Positions 40,819 to 52,700 of a stretch of 64,000 nt of DNA are shown piece after piece. Under the pieces are notes generated by a model. That model was not told the DNA's origin, did not search any database, and worked only from the letters and a program-made list of their open reading frames with translations. The position numbers and the translations under genes are program-made. Every line of letters starts with the position of its first letter. Within the stretch, counting starts at the first letter, position 1. The stretch comes from Alitta virens (Eukaryota; Annelida; Polychaeta; Phyllodocida; Nereididae): assembly GCA_932294295.1 (NCBI GenBank), contig OW028573.1:58691829-58755828 (forward strand), in the 5' to 3' direction.

Positions 40819-41451
40819 ATGGCCCAGACAGAGCAGAAGGTGGAAAGGCCTCCCCTTCTGGGAATTAGCCCTGTCATGCATAGCCAGCACGTGGTGGCAG
40901 CGGTCACCACGGCTATGCATACCGATATGGAGAGGACCCTGGTAGTTACCAGAGCGCCTACCAACTGCCGTGCAGCAGCCACGTGGACGACGTCTGCTAA
41001 GGAGGGCCTAAAAGGTCCAAATTCTGATGCTTCCCAGCCCGCCTTGCCGGCAGCCCGTTCCCCAGCAGCTAGGGCCGTTACCAAGGCCCCATCCAGGGAG
41101 AGGGAACAAGGCCAGGGGCGATGTTCCAACCGGACCCGGGAGCCACCAGCGGAGCGGGCCCAGAAAACTACAAGGACCTCTGCTAGGTCCGCCCCGGACA
41201 GGGAGGGAGACACTGTCCCATGCTCCCAATACAACAATATAGTGAGGGAGGTACACCGGGCCCGGGAGCAGGTGGCCAAGGGGGCAAGAGAGTTTGAGGC
41301 CCTAAATGAGCGCCTCAAGGATGAAGTGAAGCGCCGGGAGGCTGCTGAGAGGCAGGCTGACCTCCTCAGTAGTGAGATTGATTGCCTGACACAAGACAGA
41401 AACGCGTGGTGGGAGGAGGTCCGCCGGGCCCGGGGACGCCCCCAGTCGTAG
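40819..41451 (+). CDS. Gypsy third ORF, coiled-coil protein of unknown role
   Basis: 210 residues from the ATG at 40819, in the position that env occupies in some Gypsy elements. There is no signal peptide, no membrane segment and no fusion peptide, so it is not a recognisable env. The first ~125 residues are rich in A, P, R and T, with no known fold. The last ~75 residues (EVHRAREQVAKGAREF, ERLKDEVKRREAAERQADLL) form a strong heptad-patterned, charged coiled coil. The ATG lies five bases after an AG with the form of a splice acceptor, suggesting expression from a spliced RNA. It is the only long frame of the element without a stop or frameshift. The open frame starts upstream at 40726, but the 40819 ATG has the better context. 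Function unknown. Confidence 0.65.
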   Translation: MAQTEQKVERPPLLGISPVMHSQHVVAAVTTAMHTDMERTLVVTRAPTNCRAAATWTTSAKEGLKGPNSDASQPALPAARSPAARAVTKAPSREREQGQGRCSNRTREPPAERAQKTTRTSARSAPDREGDTVPCSQYNNIVREVHRAREQVAKGAREFEALNERLKDEVKRREAAERQADLLSSEIDCLTQDRNAWWEEVRRARGRPQS

Positions 41452-42103
41452 ACCTTCCAACAGATCCGGGTACACACTTGGAACACAACAGGACAGGGGA
41501 TCAGGATGGCCACTAGAGCGGGCACAGGACATGCCACACTACAGAGCCGTGCGGGACATGCCCCAAGTTTTTTACTCTGGGGAGGGCAGGGATTCGAGGG
41601 ATTCCCCCCCCCCCCCTGTCACTAAAACAGGCAGTATGGTTAAGAGAATTGCCAAGAAATGACTGGCAGGATTAGCCCCCTCCCGGACTTTTTTGTGGTG
41701 CTTTACCAGTGTGGATTGTCGTATTTAGATTATGTAGTGTTTAGAACTGTTAATACCTGATATTTTGCATTGTGTTTAATGGTAGTTGGCTCTTAATAAG
41801 GTAGGGAGACTTAAAGAATTTAAGTATGAAAAGGTTTCTTTGGTCATTTTATTTTTTTCCCTCAACCTAAAAGGTGTGTTTACTCTGAAAATTAAAATCT
41901 GTATTGATTACTTGTTATTGAAATGTTGACAGATTATCGTTTACTTTTGAATTAAATGGATGTTTGATTTTTATTGAATGTTGCATTCTTAACACTGTGT
42001 TTTATGCTTTTTATCTGTCACCCTGACGTCACAAAGTCCACTTAATGTATTATTTGACAATAAGACCGAACGTGGAGCACGTTCCCATTAAGAAAAGGGG
42101 TAA
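41452..42103 (+). other. Gypsy 3' non-coding region and polypurine tract
   Basis: It contains a C13 run (41604-41616), then AT-rich sequence without an ORF, and ends in the purine-rich AGAAAAGGGGTAA just before the 3' LTR, the likely plus-strand primer. Confidence 0.7.
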
Positions 42104-42327
42104 TGTGGCGACCCGGGTCACTGACCTAGTTAGGTCAGCCCCAAGGAATGCGCACTGGGTAACCCCCCAGACCACGTACGTGACCGTGGTCGAGATGGGG
42201 GTTGCTCCAGCAGCGGGAAATCAGACAGCATACGGACGTCGACGTAGATGGACTGTGTGGCGGGGCGGGGCTAATATAATGATGAACTTGTAATACGTCT
42301 TGAGTCTTTCTTTCTGGGGATCTTACA
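42104..42327 (+). repeat. 3' LTR (224 bp)
   Basis: Begins TGTGGCGACCCGGGTCACTG and ends GGGGATCTTACA, with the TG...CA ends of LTRs. It follows a polypurine tract directly. The last 37 bp recur at the 5' end of the element (35918-35954). Confidence 0.85.
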
Positions 42328-43458
42328 GTACTCTGGTACCCTGGTGCTCCCAGCCCGTCCCAAGCAGACAAACGCTTCAGAGCACTGTATGTAGGCCATG
42401 TGGTCTCTTTCTACTGCAGTAAAATTCCAAGGTTACTGATTCAATTATATCTGAAACATTAATTTATGCATTTTGGAAGTGGTAACCAAGGACTTCTTGC
42501 CAGAATTAGGTGAAACTATGGTCATAGAGCTACAGATGAAGGACTGCCTTATTTGGTCATACACAAAAAGTGATGATAAAACTTTTCCAATCCTATAAGA
42601 TTTTTGTAAAACAGATGACAGAAAGTACCTCTAAAGCAGTTTTAAGATCTATTAGTATAAGATATTATACAGATTAAGATCTGGTACCAACAATTATGTG
42701 TCTAAAACAGTGCAGTTTACACTGTAGTAATCCAGTCTGAAACTCTCGATCACACGTACCTCTCAACAAAATAGGTCTTTAAAATTTGTCTGTGTATTCT
42801 TATGAATAATACACTCCCCAACAAGGTTTCTTGCTCCACCGAATTAATCCCAACTTGCACCCCACCCCTTGTCTGACCTGTGCAATGCTATGGCAGTAAC
42901 AGCTCTCCCAATAACTTTGCTTGTATACAATAAATTACATAACATGACATGTATATTCATTATTAATTTGTATGAAATATATTGCGTAAATACTGGAGAG
43001 TCGTCAAAGGTCTTTTTGAGCCTGCTGGTTATGGCACAATTATACCTACATTAATATGTTTTTACATGCAAAGCCTGAAATTAAGTTACAAAAAATTATC
43101 CATCCATCATGAACACAGGTCAGCTTTGACCACTTGTATCAATCTAAGTCCTATTTTGATCTTACTCCTGGTGTTTGATTAATTAGCTGATCAATCAATT
43201 TTAATTTGTCCGATGCCATGTTTAGGTGATCATGCAGGACTATCGGATGCCTGTCATGTCCTGCATCGGACATTGTGATTCAATCACACTATCATTATCA
43301 CCAGTCTTGACGCAAGACCCACGATCAGGTCTTTACGCAGGAGAGGGTCTTGGTGAATAATCAATTCGGTGTGTATTTATAGAAAACAGATAAAACCAGT
43401 ACTTTCAAATACACATATATGTATTATTTTTTTTATTTTTTTCCTTGTATTTTATGCA
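42328..43458. other. Intergenic region between Gypsy element and NT5E gene A
   Basis: No supported ORF. 42392-42496 shares TAGGCCATGTGGTC and a 35-bp block (33 identical) with 35122-35193 on the other side of the Gypsy element, in direct orientation. Confidence 0.6.
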
Positions 43459-43464
43459 TTTATT
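43459..43464 (-). terminator. Poly(A) signal AATAAA, NT5E gene A
   Basis: AATAAA on the minus strand, about 90 nt downstream of the gene A stop codon. Confidence 0.6.
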
Positions 43465-43554
43465 CCAAGTTAATTTTCTAGTCATGATAAGTAATTATTT
43501 TAGCATTTGAATTTTTTTAGAAAATTCTTTTGCAATATAGCAATATAATGTGAT

Positions 43555-43781
43555 TTACAGAGTTGCCGTGATCAATGTCATAACTGTAAACCATAAATAA
43601 CAGCTGAAATTGAAAAGGGGAATAGCAGACGAACATGTTGGAAAAAATCCACCATAGGGGTCTGCCGTAGGGGTCACCATTTTCGCCTCTTTTGTGAAAA
43701 CCTTTATTCTTCCTTCAACGCCGTTCTTCAGAGGAGAATATTTCTTGATATATTTTGCTACCGAGTCTGTTAGAAGATCGC
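43555..43781 (-). CDS. NT5E: NT5E-A exon 9 (stop, GPI tail)
   Basis: 227 nt from acceptor TATTTTCAG to the stop TAA. Encodes SVAKYIKKYSPLKNGVEGRI, the usual end of the C-domain, a short spacer, then a hydrophobic tail (CYLWFTVMTLITATL) directly before the stop, as expected for a GPI-attachment signal. Confidence 0.92.
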
Positions 43782-46700
43782 CTGAAAATACGACAACACA
43801 CATATTGATTATAATTTTGCTAAATACTTACATTTTACTTTTAAATATTCTGAAAGGGTTATTAACTTATTATATTATCTTACACGAGCTCAGTGGTGGA
43901 AGTATTTTGTGCATGGGCCAAGGTCATAACCCTTATTCACCGAACTGTTAGTGAGGGAAAGCCCCCCCCCCCCCCTACGAAAACAATACATGATTATAAA
44001 CTTTCTAATATAAGCTTAAACAACCTTTACTTTTTTTTCATTACTCACCAAATGAAAGCAGATCCATTAAATTCTCCTTTATCATGTTATAGCCATCTCC
44101 TCCTTGGATCATGTAATTGTTCACGAGGACAAAGTAATTTGCATCAATGTTGAGGGTAGCGTAAGTTGGGACGTCACAAGACGCACAGAGTACTTGCACT
44201 GACGTTACACGATAGTTTAAGGCAGATGTGACGTCATACTCCACTTTAATTCCTATAAAAAAATTAAGACCAAGAATGATAATTAAATGTATATATATAA
44301 AATGGACCTTCACAGTGCACGCCACTAAACTACAGTACTGTAAGATCTATACTGTATATATAAAAAAAAAAAAAAAAGTGAATACATTTTTTAATAATTA
44401 CCAGAATATTGTAGGAACCTCCCAGAAGGATCAGCCAGATCATATTTGGAGACTGAATGTTCCAAAATACTCAGAAGTGTCGAGCCCTTTATTTGCACGC
44501 GCTCCACTGTATTTCTGTAGGGAAAAGCCTCTGCAACGTTCCCCAGGTTGATGGTGCCTGTTGATAAATGTATATATGTAATAGTTATACACCATTACGA
44601 GGGATATAACATTCCAATGTGGGCAGTTATATCCCGAGGCGAAGCCGAGGGATTTAACTGCCCACGTCGGAATGTTATATCCTGAGTATAAGGTGTATAA
44701 CTGACTTATACCCAATGCACATTCAATAGTGGCTTTTTCGCAAATTATAATGCCATATTTTAGCTGTAATTGTGGGACTATTTTCATGGATGATTTGATT
44801 TTGCGAAGATTGTGATATGGTTGAAACTATGCAACAACAACAGCAAACAAGAAACAACAAATGCTAAGGCAAACAATCCTAAAGAGGATTTACTCTTTGT
44901 TGTGCCACAGGCGTTTGCCATCATGACAGCCCTTAGCAAGTTAGTATACTATAAGACCAAGGCTACTGACTTTGTCAAGAACAGCCTTTACTCCCCCTGC
45001 GTAACTGCCTTCAATGATGGGGCTAGTTTCAGTCAATAATATCATATTACACATCAAAAATGGCTATATTATACACAAAAATAATTTTCCTTCTTATTCT
45101 AAGTGATAACTTCCATTATTTATGGGTATTTACCACTTATATACAAGGAATTCCTTGCCTGTACGCTGGGAAATGTTCCAATTCTCATCTCTAATACCAG
45201 ATTTGCATATTTCACCATCTACATCTCCCAAGCACAGTCTGCTGTCAGCTTTAAGCAATTAAGTGACCTAACTGAGTAACCTTTGTTTAAGAATTGAGTG
45301 TTATCATAAAGCAATCTGTTAGACATTCAATGCCATAAGCCAGCCTATATGCTATTAAAGCTAATTTGTTTGTATTTAAGCTGGTAAACTAGCAAAATAA
45401 TTGTCATCAAGCTCAGGGCTTTTCCTAATGTATTCCGCTACATTCTGATTGGCAGTTGCAAATGACATAGGGGGCTCTTGAGATGAGAAGCTAATTAAGG
45501 CAGTCAGTAGCCTTGGTATTAGTTAAAGTATAAGTGTGTCATCACTGAGCAATGTCATATATGTTGGCAAACACTTGTGGTTGTGCTTTTAAAACTAAGC
45601 AGACCTTAAGGGATTAATTCTGCATTGGAGCATTCTAATTTGCTGTGTTTTTGCTAATCCCTATGTTAGGAGTTGTTCATGAATGATATTACTGCTCCAA
45701 AGCCAGGAGATAACATGCCAAACTGGCCAGTTATATCCCGGCAAAAAAAAACAATAGAAAAGGGACTACTTTGGGTATAAATAGAAGAAAGTATTGGAAA
45801 TAAGCTGTGGTAATGGGGCTGCAACACGATATTTCAATTTATTCCTTTTGGTCAATGACACCCAACAACATGCGTCTATGCAGTATTGTTAACTATAAGG
45901 GATGAAGGAATGTACCTTTCTGGATGGAATTCACAAAGCCACCAGCATTCCAGAGAGCCACACTGACATTGGCCCATCCTTTGTTGGCTGGGAGTTTCTG
46001 TAGGTAGAAATCTATCATGGCGTCTGTTACCATATTACCTGAATGAAAAAAAAAAAGAAGAGTATTGTAATCAAGTAAAGTTCGTATTTTGATATCTGAT
46101 CACATTTGCAAGGACTGGTGTTTTCGTTGAGAAAATAAATTCCATACCCATGTTGCATTCCTTCAGACGACAGTAGTCTGTGGCACCCTCCATGTACACC
46201 AGAGATATACCCAATTCAGTAGATCTATATGATTCCAGTGGACTTTTCCATGCATTTATTTCTGCTAAAATGGTGGGATCTGTTTGGAAAAATGTACATG
46301 ATAAAAACTCACAGTCTGTCCAATAGCAATCTCCTAAATCCAAATTTCACAACGAAAATAACTTTCTTCTACACGCTTTTGTTTTTGGACATGGGTGCTC
46401 CATAAACTTCATATCATGTCTAACTGCCAAAAAGGTTGGGATCCAACCATTACTTAACCTCTTGACACTGTCCACTTTTAAAATGGTCACTTGTAAGAGG
46501 GAAGGCTTGGTGGGACAGCTATAGACCATTAAAGTGGCTCCCAGCCCTTCAAGAGACTCACCTGGGTTCCATTGTATATGTTAAGAACTGTTAAAGGCAA
46601 TATATTACCTTGTTCAATACTTGAATCCAGTAGTATAGGGTTGCCTGCCCATGATTTTAATTTTCCATCTTCATCATCAAATGTCAGATTCAGGTAGCCC

Positions 46701-49700
46701 AGGTACTTTCCATTGTGAAATGCTTGAACCACAGGGACTGATTCACCCAGAAACTGGGTTCGAACCACACCAACAGTGGTCCCTTCATACGTGGCCACTA
46801 TGGTGGGGTAGGGCCCTGCAGGCGGTTCTTCTGCAGGTGCAACGCCTAGAATGAAAATGATAATATTTTGTAGTCGGTAGAGAAAAGTTAAGATGTTCTG
46901 GAAATAGTCATTCAAGGTCAAAGTTTCCATGCTGGGTAAACTTGCGTATATTCTGAACTTAATTAATTTTTCAGTAGAATTAGTAACTACTGTACATGTA
47001 TCACTTGCCATATTGTGCAATTGTAACATTTCAGATGACGTACAACCAAAAAGTAATTTTAAAAAAACTGCCAACGTAAAAAAGAACTGCAAAAAAGAAA
47101 ATTTAAAATGTAGATGTGCCTGATTTTTTAGTCTTCAGTTACATGGACGTTCTATGCTGACTTTACAATTAGGTACACCCTTGGCAGACCTGTTCAAGCT
47201 TGAGCCTTTTTCAACTCCCTGATGCTTCTTTTAAAAAGCACTCTACAGCTGCTATCACAGCCTTTAGCAGTATAGCCAAGCGCCCATCCCTGCAAACACA
47301 ACATCTTTTGAGTAATATTAGCACTCGCTCATCGGGACAATATTTGACTTTCTAGGGTCCACAAAATTTCATATTGTTACATTATGCTCAGATAATATTG
47401 TCACAACATAATTAGAATGTAAGGTAGAACCTGAATATGAAGTCCTTAATTGTATATATGGATACTAGTGACGTCATAGACAAGTACACCACTTATTTAA
47501 AAGCATATATATGTCTATTTATAAGCCAAAGCGAAGTAAAGCTTTGGCTTTCATGGCCACCAGGGGGTGGCACCAGCACGATAATTGAAGAATTTTAGAG
47601 TTTGTCAATCTCACGCATGTGCAAAGGAAAGGGTACCCTGGAGTTTTCTTCACGCTTGGGTCCGAGATTCTCGTGGCCAACGTCATGAAGTGCATCGTCG
47701 ATTCACAACTTTGAAGTATTCTGATGCATCGATAATCTCGTCTTATAGTATAGATCTTAAGCTTTTATTTGGTGTATTCAGATCGAAGACAGAGAAGCAG
47801 CTTCTCCAGCGTCATGGCGAACGTCATGAAGAGCGTCGCCCGATTCATAACTTTTTTAAGTGATCTTACGTAATAGAGCAGTAGTTCTGTATAGCTCATG
47901 CTGAGATCTCTCTGGGCCCAATAAGTACGCCGCGCTAATTTTAATGCACTGCTAATCTGCAGGGGGGCCAGAATAAGATAAGTTAATCTGAAAATCTGTG
48001 CTTCTTACTTTATTATTATTTTTTAAATGCTTTTAAATAAGTGGTGTACTTGTCTATAACGTCACTAGTATCCATAGATACTATTCAGCCTCCATTTGCA
48101 TGGCCGTAGCTAGCTATGAGGCTTAACTAAAACCCTAATCTTTCATTTGCATACAGGAGAGGGAAGAGCAATCATTCTGATAAAATGATAATTAATCACA
48201 TATTTCTGGTGTTTGGGGATATTTTAGACCATTCTTCTCTTCTTGGTACATTTTAAAGTGTTTGTTTGAAACATACCCTTTTGACCTCCACAATACTGTT
48301 CCAATGGATAAGTCTAGGGCTTTGAGACGACCACTCCAAAACCTCAATTCATTTTTAACATTAGTTATTCAGTATATCCAATTTCTTTCTGGGTGCTTAA
48401 TTGAAAGACCTTTTTCATGCACCTTTAGTCACCAAGGAAAGGTGTCTGTGCTGGAGTGCCTTTAGTCCACTGCTAACCTAAAACAAGATGCTTTCTCAGG
48501 CATTACTGTTGGCATTGTATAGTGTATTATTTTAGCATTGAAGACCTGACCAAATCCCTGACCAAAATCCTTCCAAGCAGACTGAGCATAATTGCAACCT
48601 TTTTCATCCAAGATTGCAACCAAACATATGACTTTTGTCTCGTTACTCCTAAAGTTGTTCGCTTTCTTCATACAATACTTTCCTTGCTAGCATTTGTTGC
48701 AGTGTTCTCGGCTTCACTGTGCTGGTAGATACCATCACTTCAGATTTCTCCAGGTTTCTGACAACTCTTGGTGGCTGGTGGCAGTTTTTTTACTTTCTCT
48801 CAAATCAAGGTCATAAGCAGATGACCTTGTGCTATTAATGGCATGCAGTTGATGTTATACCAGGTAGATGTTACTGGTCTCCAAAATATAAATCCTATAG
48901 TACTAGATTTTAATTTACTGCAATGAACCCATCTTAATTCAGCGATCTACTAAATTATTAAAGCAGATGTGTTATAATTATTTCCTTTTTTCGAACTAAG
49001 TCCATAAACTGATTATCTAATTATCACAAACCCCCCCCCCCCCCCCGGTCCATTCCATCTTAGACCCTAGGAGTTTGATATGCGTGGATAAGAACAGCAC
49101 AAAATGGATATAAATGTTAAATATTGAAATTACTAGCAAATAATTTAAAGTCCAATACATTTTATAGTGGGCTTTGTAGTCAATATAAATCAAACCCCGA
49201 CTTTCTGATACATAGGCTTATACATGCGTAGTAATAATATAGTCAAACCTCGACTTTTCTAGAAACAATCTGTGAAATATACAGTTTGCTAAACAAAAAT
49301 GTATTCACCAAATGTTTTTCACATGGATCTCTCTTTATATTCTATGCTGCCAAGTGTACGTGATTAATACACTGTACAACGTTTTTTATGTATGTGCCAT
49401 ATTTATAGATTTTTTTGTCTTATATCAGACTTGCTGAAACCAGTCATGCGCAGCTTAATGTAGCATGAATTCCAAATATCTAAATTTACTGAAATCTTTT
49501 TACATTTTTGTAGATAATAGTGATTCATGTGAATTGAACAGAAATGTCATTTATAAGATAAGGAAATGCGGCTGTAATTTTGATTTGTAAATTCAGAAAA
49601 ATCATAACTTCTAGATACTCCCAATGCTGCAATGTTTACTTGGGTCTACACTGTCACCTTTTGAAAATTAACTGGGATCTTTTTTTTTTGTGGGTAATGA

Positions 49701-52700
49701 TAAACTTGGATAATGTCTAGTTTATCTAAATTTAGTAAGTTATCCAATATATAAACGTGAGGATTTCAGGGTCCAAACTTTCTTTGTGAGATAAAGTTTA
49801 ATGTATGATTGACTGAATTATTGATTGATTGATTGATTGACAAGGTCAGATTATATAGGATGTTACATGCATAAATAATTGCAAAGATGAGTATGAAGTG
49901 CACAATCTTGATATATTTAACATTATTTACTTCGAAGTCCTTGGCTTATTTACTTTTTGCTAGGATTGTTTCCATTTTTGGACCATCATGGCTGTTTCGC
50001 CTTGTATTATTGATGCAGACCTAATCTGCTATTTTGCGTTGATGTAACACTGCATACAAGTAATTTTGTACTTAAACAACAAAACAGCACTTACCATTGT
50101 AAAGGAATGTATTGGTGTGACCTCCAACTATTACGTCGAGGTCCTTGACCTCAGCAGCGATCTTGAGATCCACGTCAAAGCCAGCATGGCCAAGGCCAAT
50201 GATGATATTGACACCTCTGGTTTTCAGTCTGTCGACTTCAGCTTGCAAGTTTTGAACTATGTTACGAAACCTCAGTCCAACAATTCCCTCTGAAAGAAGG
50301 AAATAATCCGAAAGACAATGTAAATGTAAATGGCATCAGAGGAGAACTAATAAAGGCAATATATTACTTAAAATAGATGACACCTAAATAAGCTTCACTT
50401 CGCTTTGGCTTATAAATAGACATAGTAGATATAACCTATAAATTAACCTAAAATGGATGAATTTTGCTGACTTTATAATTATTATTATATTATTGACCGT
50501 GGCAGGCTTGTTCAAGCTTATTGTGCTTGTCTCGAAGTCACCTTTTAGCCATAAGGCCACGGCATCTCAATTGTCTTATCATCAGAAGTTTTTCTACACT
50601 GAGCTTTCATTTATGTGAAATATAAGAAGCTCTCTTCATTGCATGAATGACGTTATATGCCACCTACAAAAAAAAAAAATAATATTATAGAATTTTCTAT
50701 TCACCTGGATTTATAAGCTGCGGTGTCAGATCTGTGACATAACCAACAACTCCAACCTGTCGCCCTCCAACATTCAGCACGGTAGATGCTGTGTAGAGAT
50801 TTTGGAGGCTCGGTACACCAGAGGAGTCCAGGTTTGAGCAGACAACAGGGACTGAGAAATCTTTAAGATATGCAGCAAGGCCTTCGATCCCATTGTCAAA
50901 TTCATGGTTGCCCAGAGTCTATAAAGCAATTATTGTCGTATATAATTATTTATCTTGAATGATGAAATACTAGATTAACTTCCAATCACATACACGGAAT
51001 ACAATGAAACCTCATATTAAATCTTTGCTCATTTAATTCCAAACTAGCTCCATAATCAGTGAGTTAATTGGTGAGGTTTTTCAGTCTTTACAATGACATA
51101 TTTTGATTCTCAATTTATGAATTTATCAGCAGAGTGGCCTTCACAACAGGTTCCAACGGAGAAACACCATTTAGGTGGCCGTAATCATGCCTGAGGCGAT
51201 TACTGCACCTTTGTATATTGCACTCACATCTGACAGGGCAGATATGAATGAAAGCATATGGCAATCAACATTATATGAGTCAACTGAAAATGTAAGACAA
51301 AACTTACAATTGAACTGTTGTTAAGGAATGCAGAAACACTCTCTATAATTATAACTACTGTTTGGTAATATGGACGTTTGCTGGCTGCTTAAATATAGAT
51401 AACTTAAAAAGACCAATAAAAGGGCGCTAAGATTTGTAACTAACAACTACACATCTAATTATGAAGAAATCTGTGTGGCAGAAAAACAAATAAATATCTA
51501 CATGAAATGTGTGAAGACAGCAGCGATAATAATGTATAAAGTTAAGATGGGTGGGTCACCTAGATATATTGAAGAGCTCTTTTCTATCCAAGAGTCACCC
51601 TATATAACCAGTGTGATAATGAAAAATATGTCCTGCCTTACTATAATACAATTACATATGGCAGAAAGAGTTTTAGGTACTTCGGGGCTTGGTAACGGAA
51701 TAAAATACCAATTGGTATTAAAAAAAAAAAAAGCAGCTCACTCATCACCTTTGAATCAGAAATCACTACATGGTTATTGACATGTGATGTAAGCAATATT
51801 AGATTGTGGTGAGTGCAATGTATGAAACTATGGACAAAAGGACTAGGTCAGGGCAATGCTATTCAGTGTTTGCTGAGTTTACTTGACCCATGGACTGTGA
51901 ATAATCTGGTCAGTGCAAACTGCCAGTTTGAGACTCTCAACATGTGTACAGAGACTTTACATTTTTATATGAACATTACTGGATGATTTGATAGATTTTC
52001 CAATTTCTCCAATTCTTCATTTTTACTGTCATTTTTGGTAGATTGGTTCTTCCAAATAGCTTTTCATCAAATACAACTTAAAATAAAATTTTACATATAT
52101 ATATGACGTGTGTGTGTTTTTCATGAGAATCATGCTCCCCACAGATATTACAGACATAATGTTATGCTATGAGGGCGTACATAACTTTTTAATGTTTTCC
52201 TTATTGCATGAATGTGAATGGTTTATTGTTTGGCAAATTTCCTTATCAGGTTAAAAATGTAACACTGCTTAACCGATATCAGGTTTAAATCAATGGAAAA
52301 ATTGATGAAGTTGAACATCTGGACATTTTGCCTCCACCTTGCTTAGTTTGTATTGATTGTGAGTTTTCCATATTATAAAAATTAGATAACAATATTTGAA
52401 AAGCAACTTACTATCACATCATATCCCAATCTTTGCATAAAGTGCTTTGTAGCGTTTCCTTGGTAATAGTTGAACCAAAGAGTGCCCTGGAATTGATCTC
52501 CAGCATCCAGAAGGAGGACATTTTCGTGACTCTGTCGGATTTCTTTGATGACGGTTTGACGTCGTGCCACTCCTCCAAAACAATTTGAAGACGTGCAAGT
52601 TCCACCGTTTTTATTCGCTTCTTCTAATCTTGCATGCACGTCATTCGTGTGCAATATTGTCAAATGAAAATCTTCCCCAAACGAACATGCTAGAAGACTC

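Larger units (their letters stand above)
35889..42327 (+). mobile_element. Decayed Ty3/Gypsy LTR retrotransposon with a third ORF
   Basis: The order is 5' LTR remnant, gag, protease, reverse transcriptase, RNase H, integrase with a GPY/F-type C-terminus, extra ORF, purine-rich tract, 3' LTR. This is the Ty3/Gypsy order. The interior is much richer in GC than the host sequence, which suggests a fairly recent arrival. At least seven reading-frame breaks and an integrase deletion make it non-autonomous. It lies between the 5' end of the myosin gene and the 3' end of NT5E gene A, opposite in strand to both. No target-site duplication could be read, because the 5' LTR is truncated. Confidence 0.93.

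Noticed and set aside
40819..41451. Third Gypsy ORF as an envelope gene
   Set aside because: No signal peptide, transmembrane segment, cleavage site or glycosylation-rich ectodomain; the coiled coil alone is not enough.
40285..41537. Long minus-strand frames (211 and 255 codons) in the Gypsy element
   Set aside because: They mirror the GC-rich pol tail and third ORF on the plus strand, and have no motifs of their own.
42135..42371. Minus-strand frame in the 3' LTR resembling one at 35861-36049
   Set aside because: The shared peptide arises because both lie over LTR copies; not a gene.
46529..47092. 187-codon minus-strand frame around NT5E-A exon 4
   Set aside because: Only 46609-46845 is exon; the rest is intron that happens to lack stops, with clear splice sites at both exon ends.
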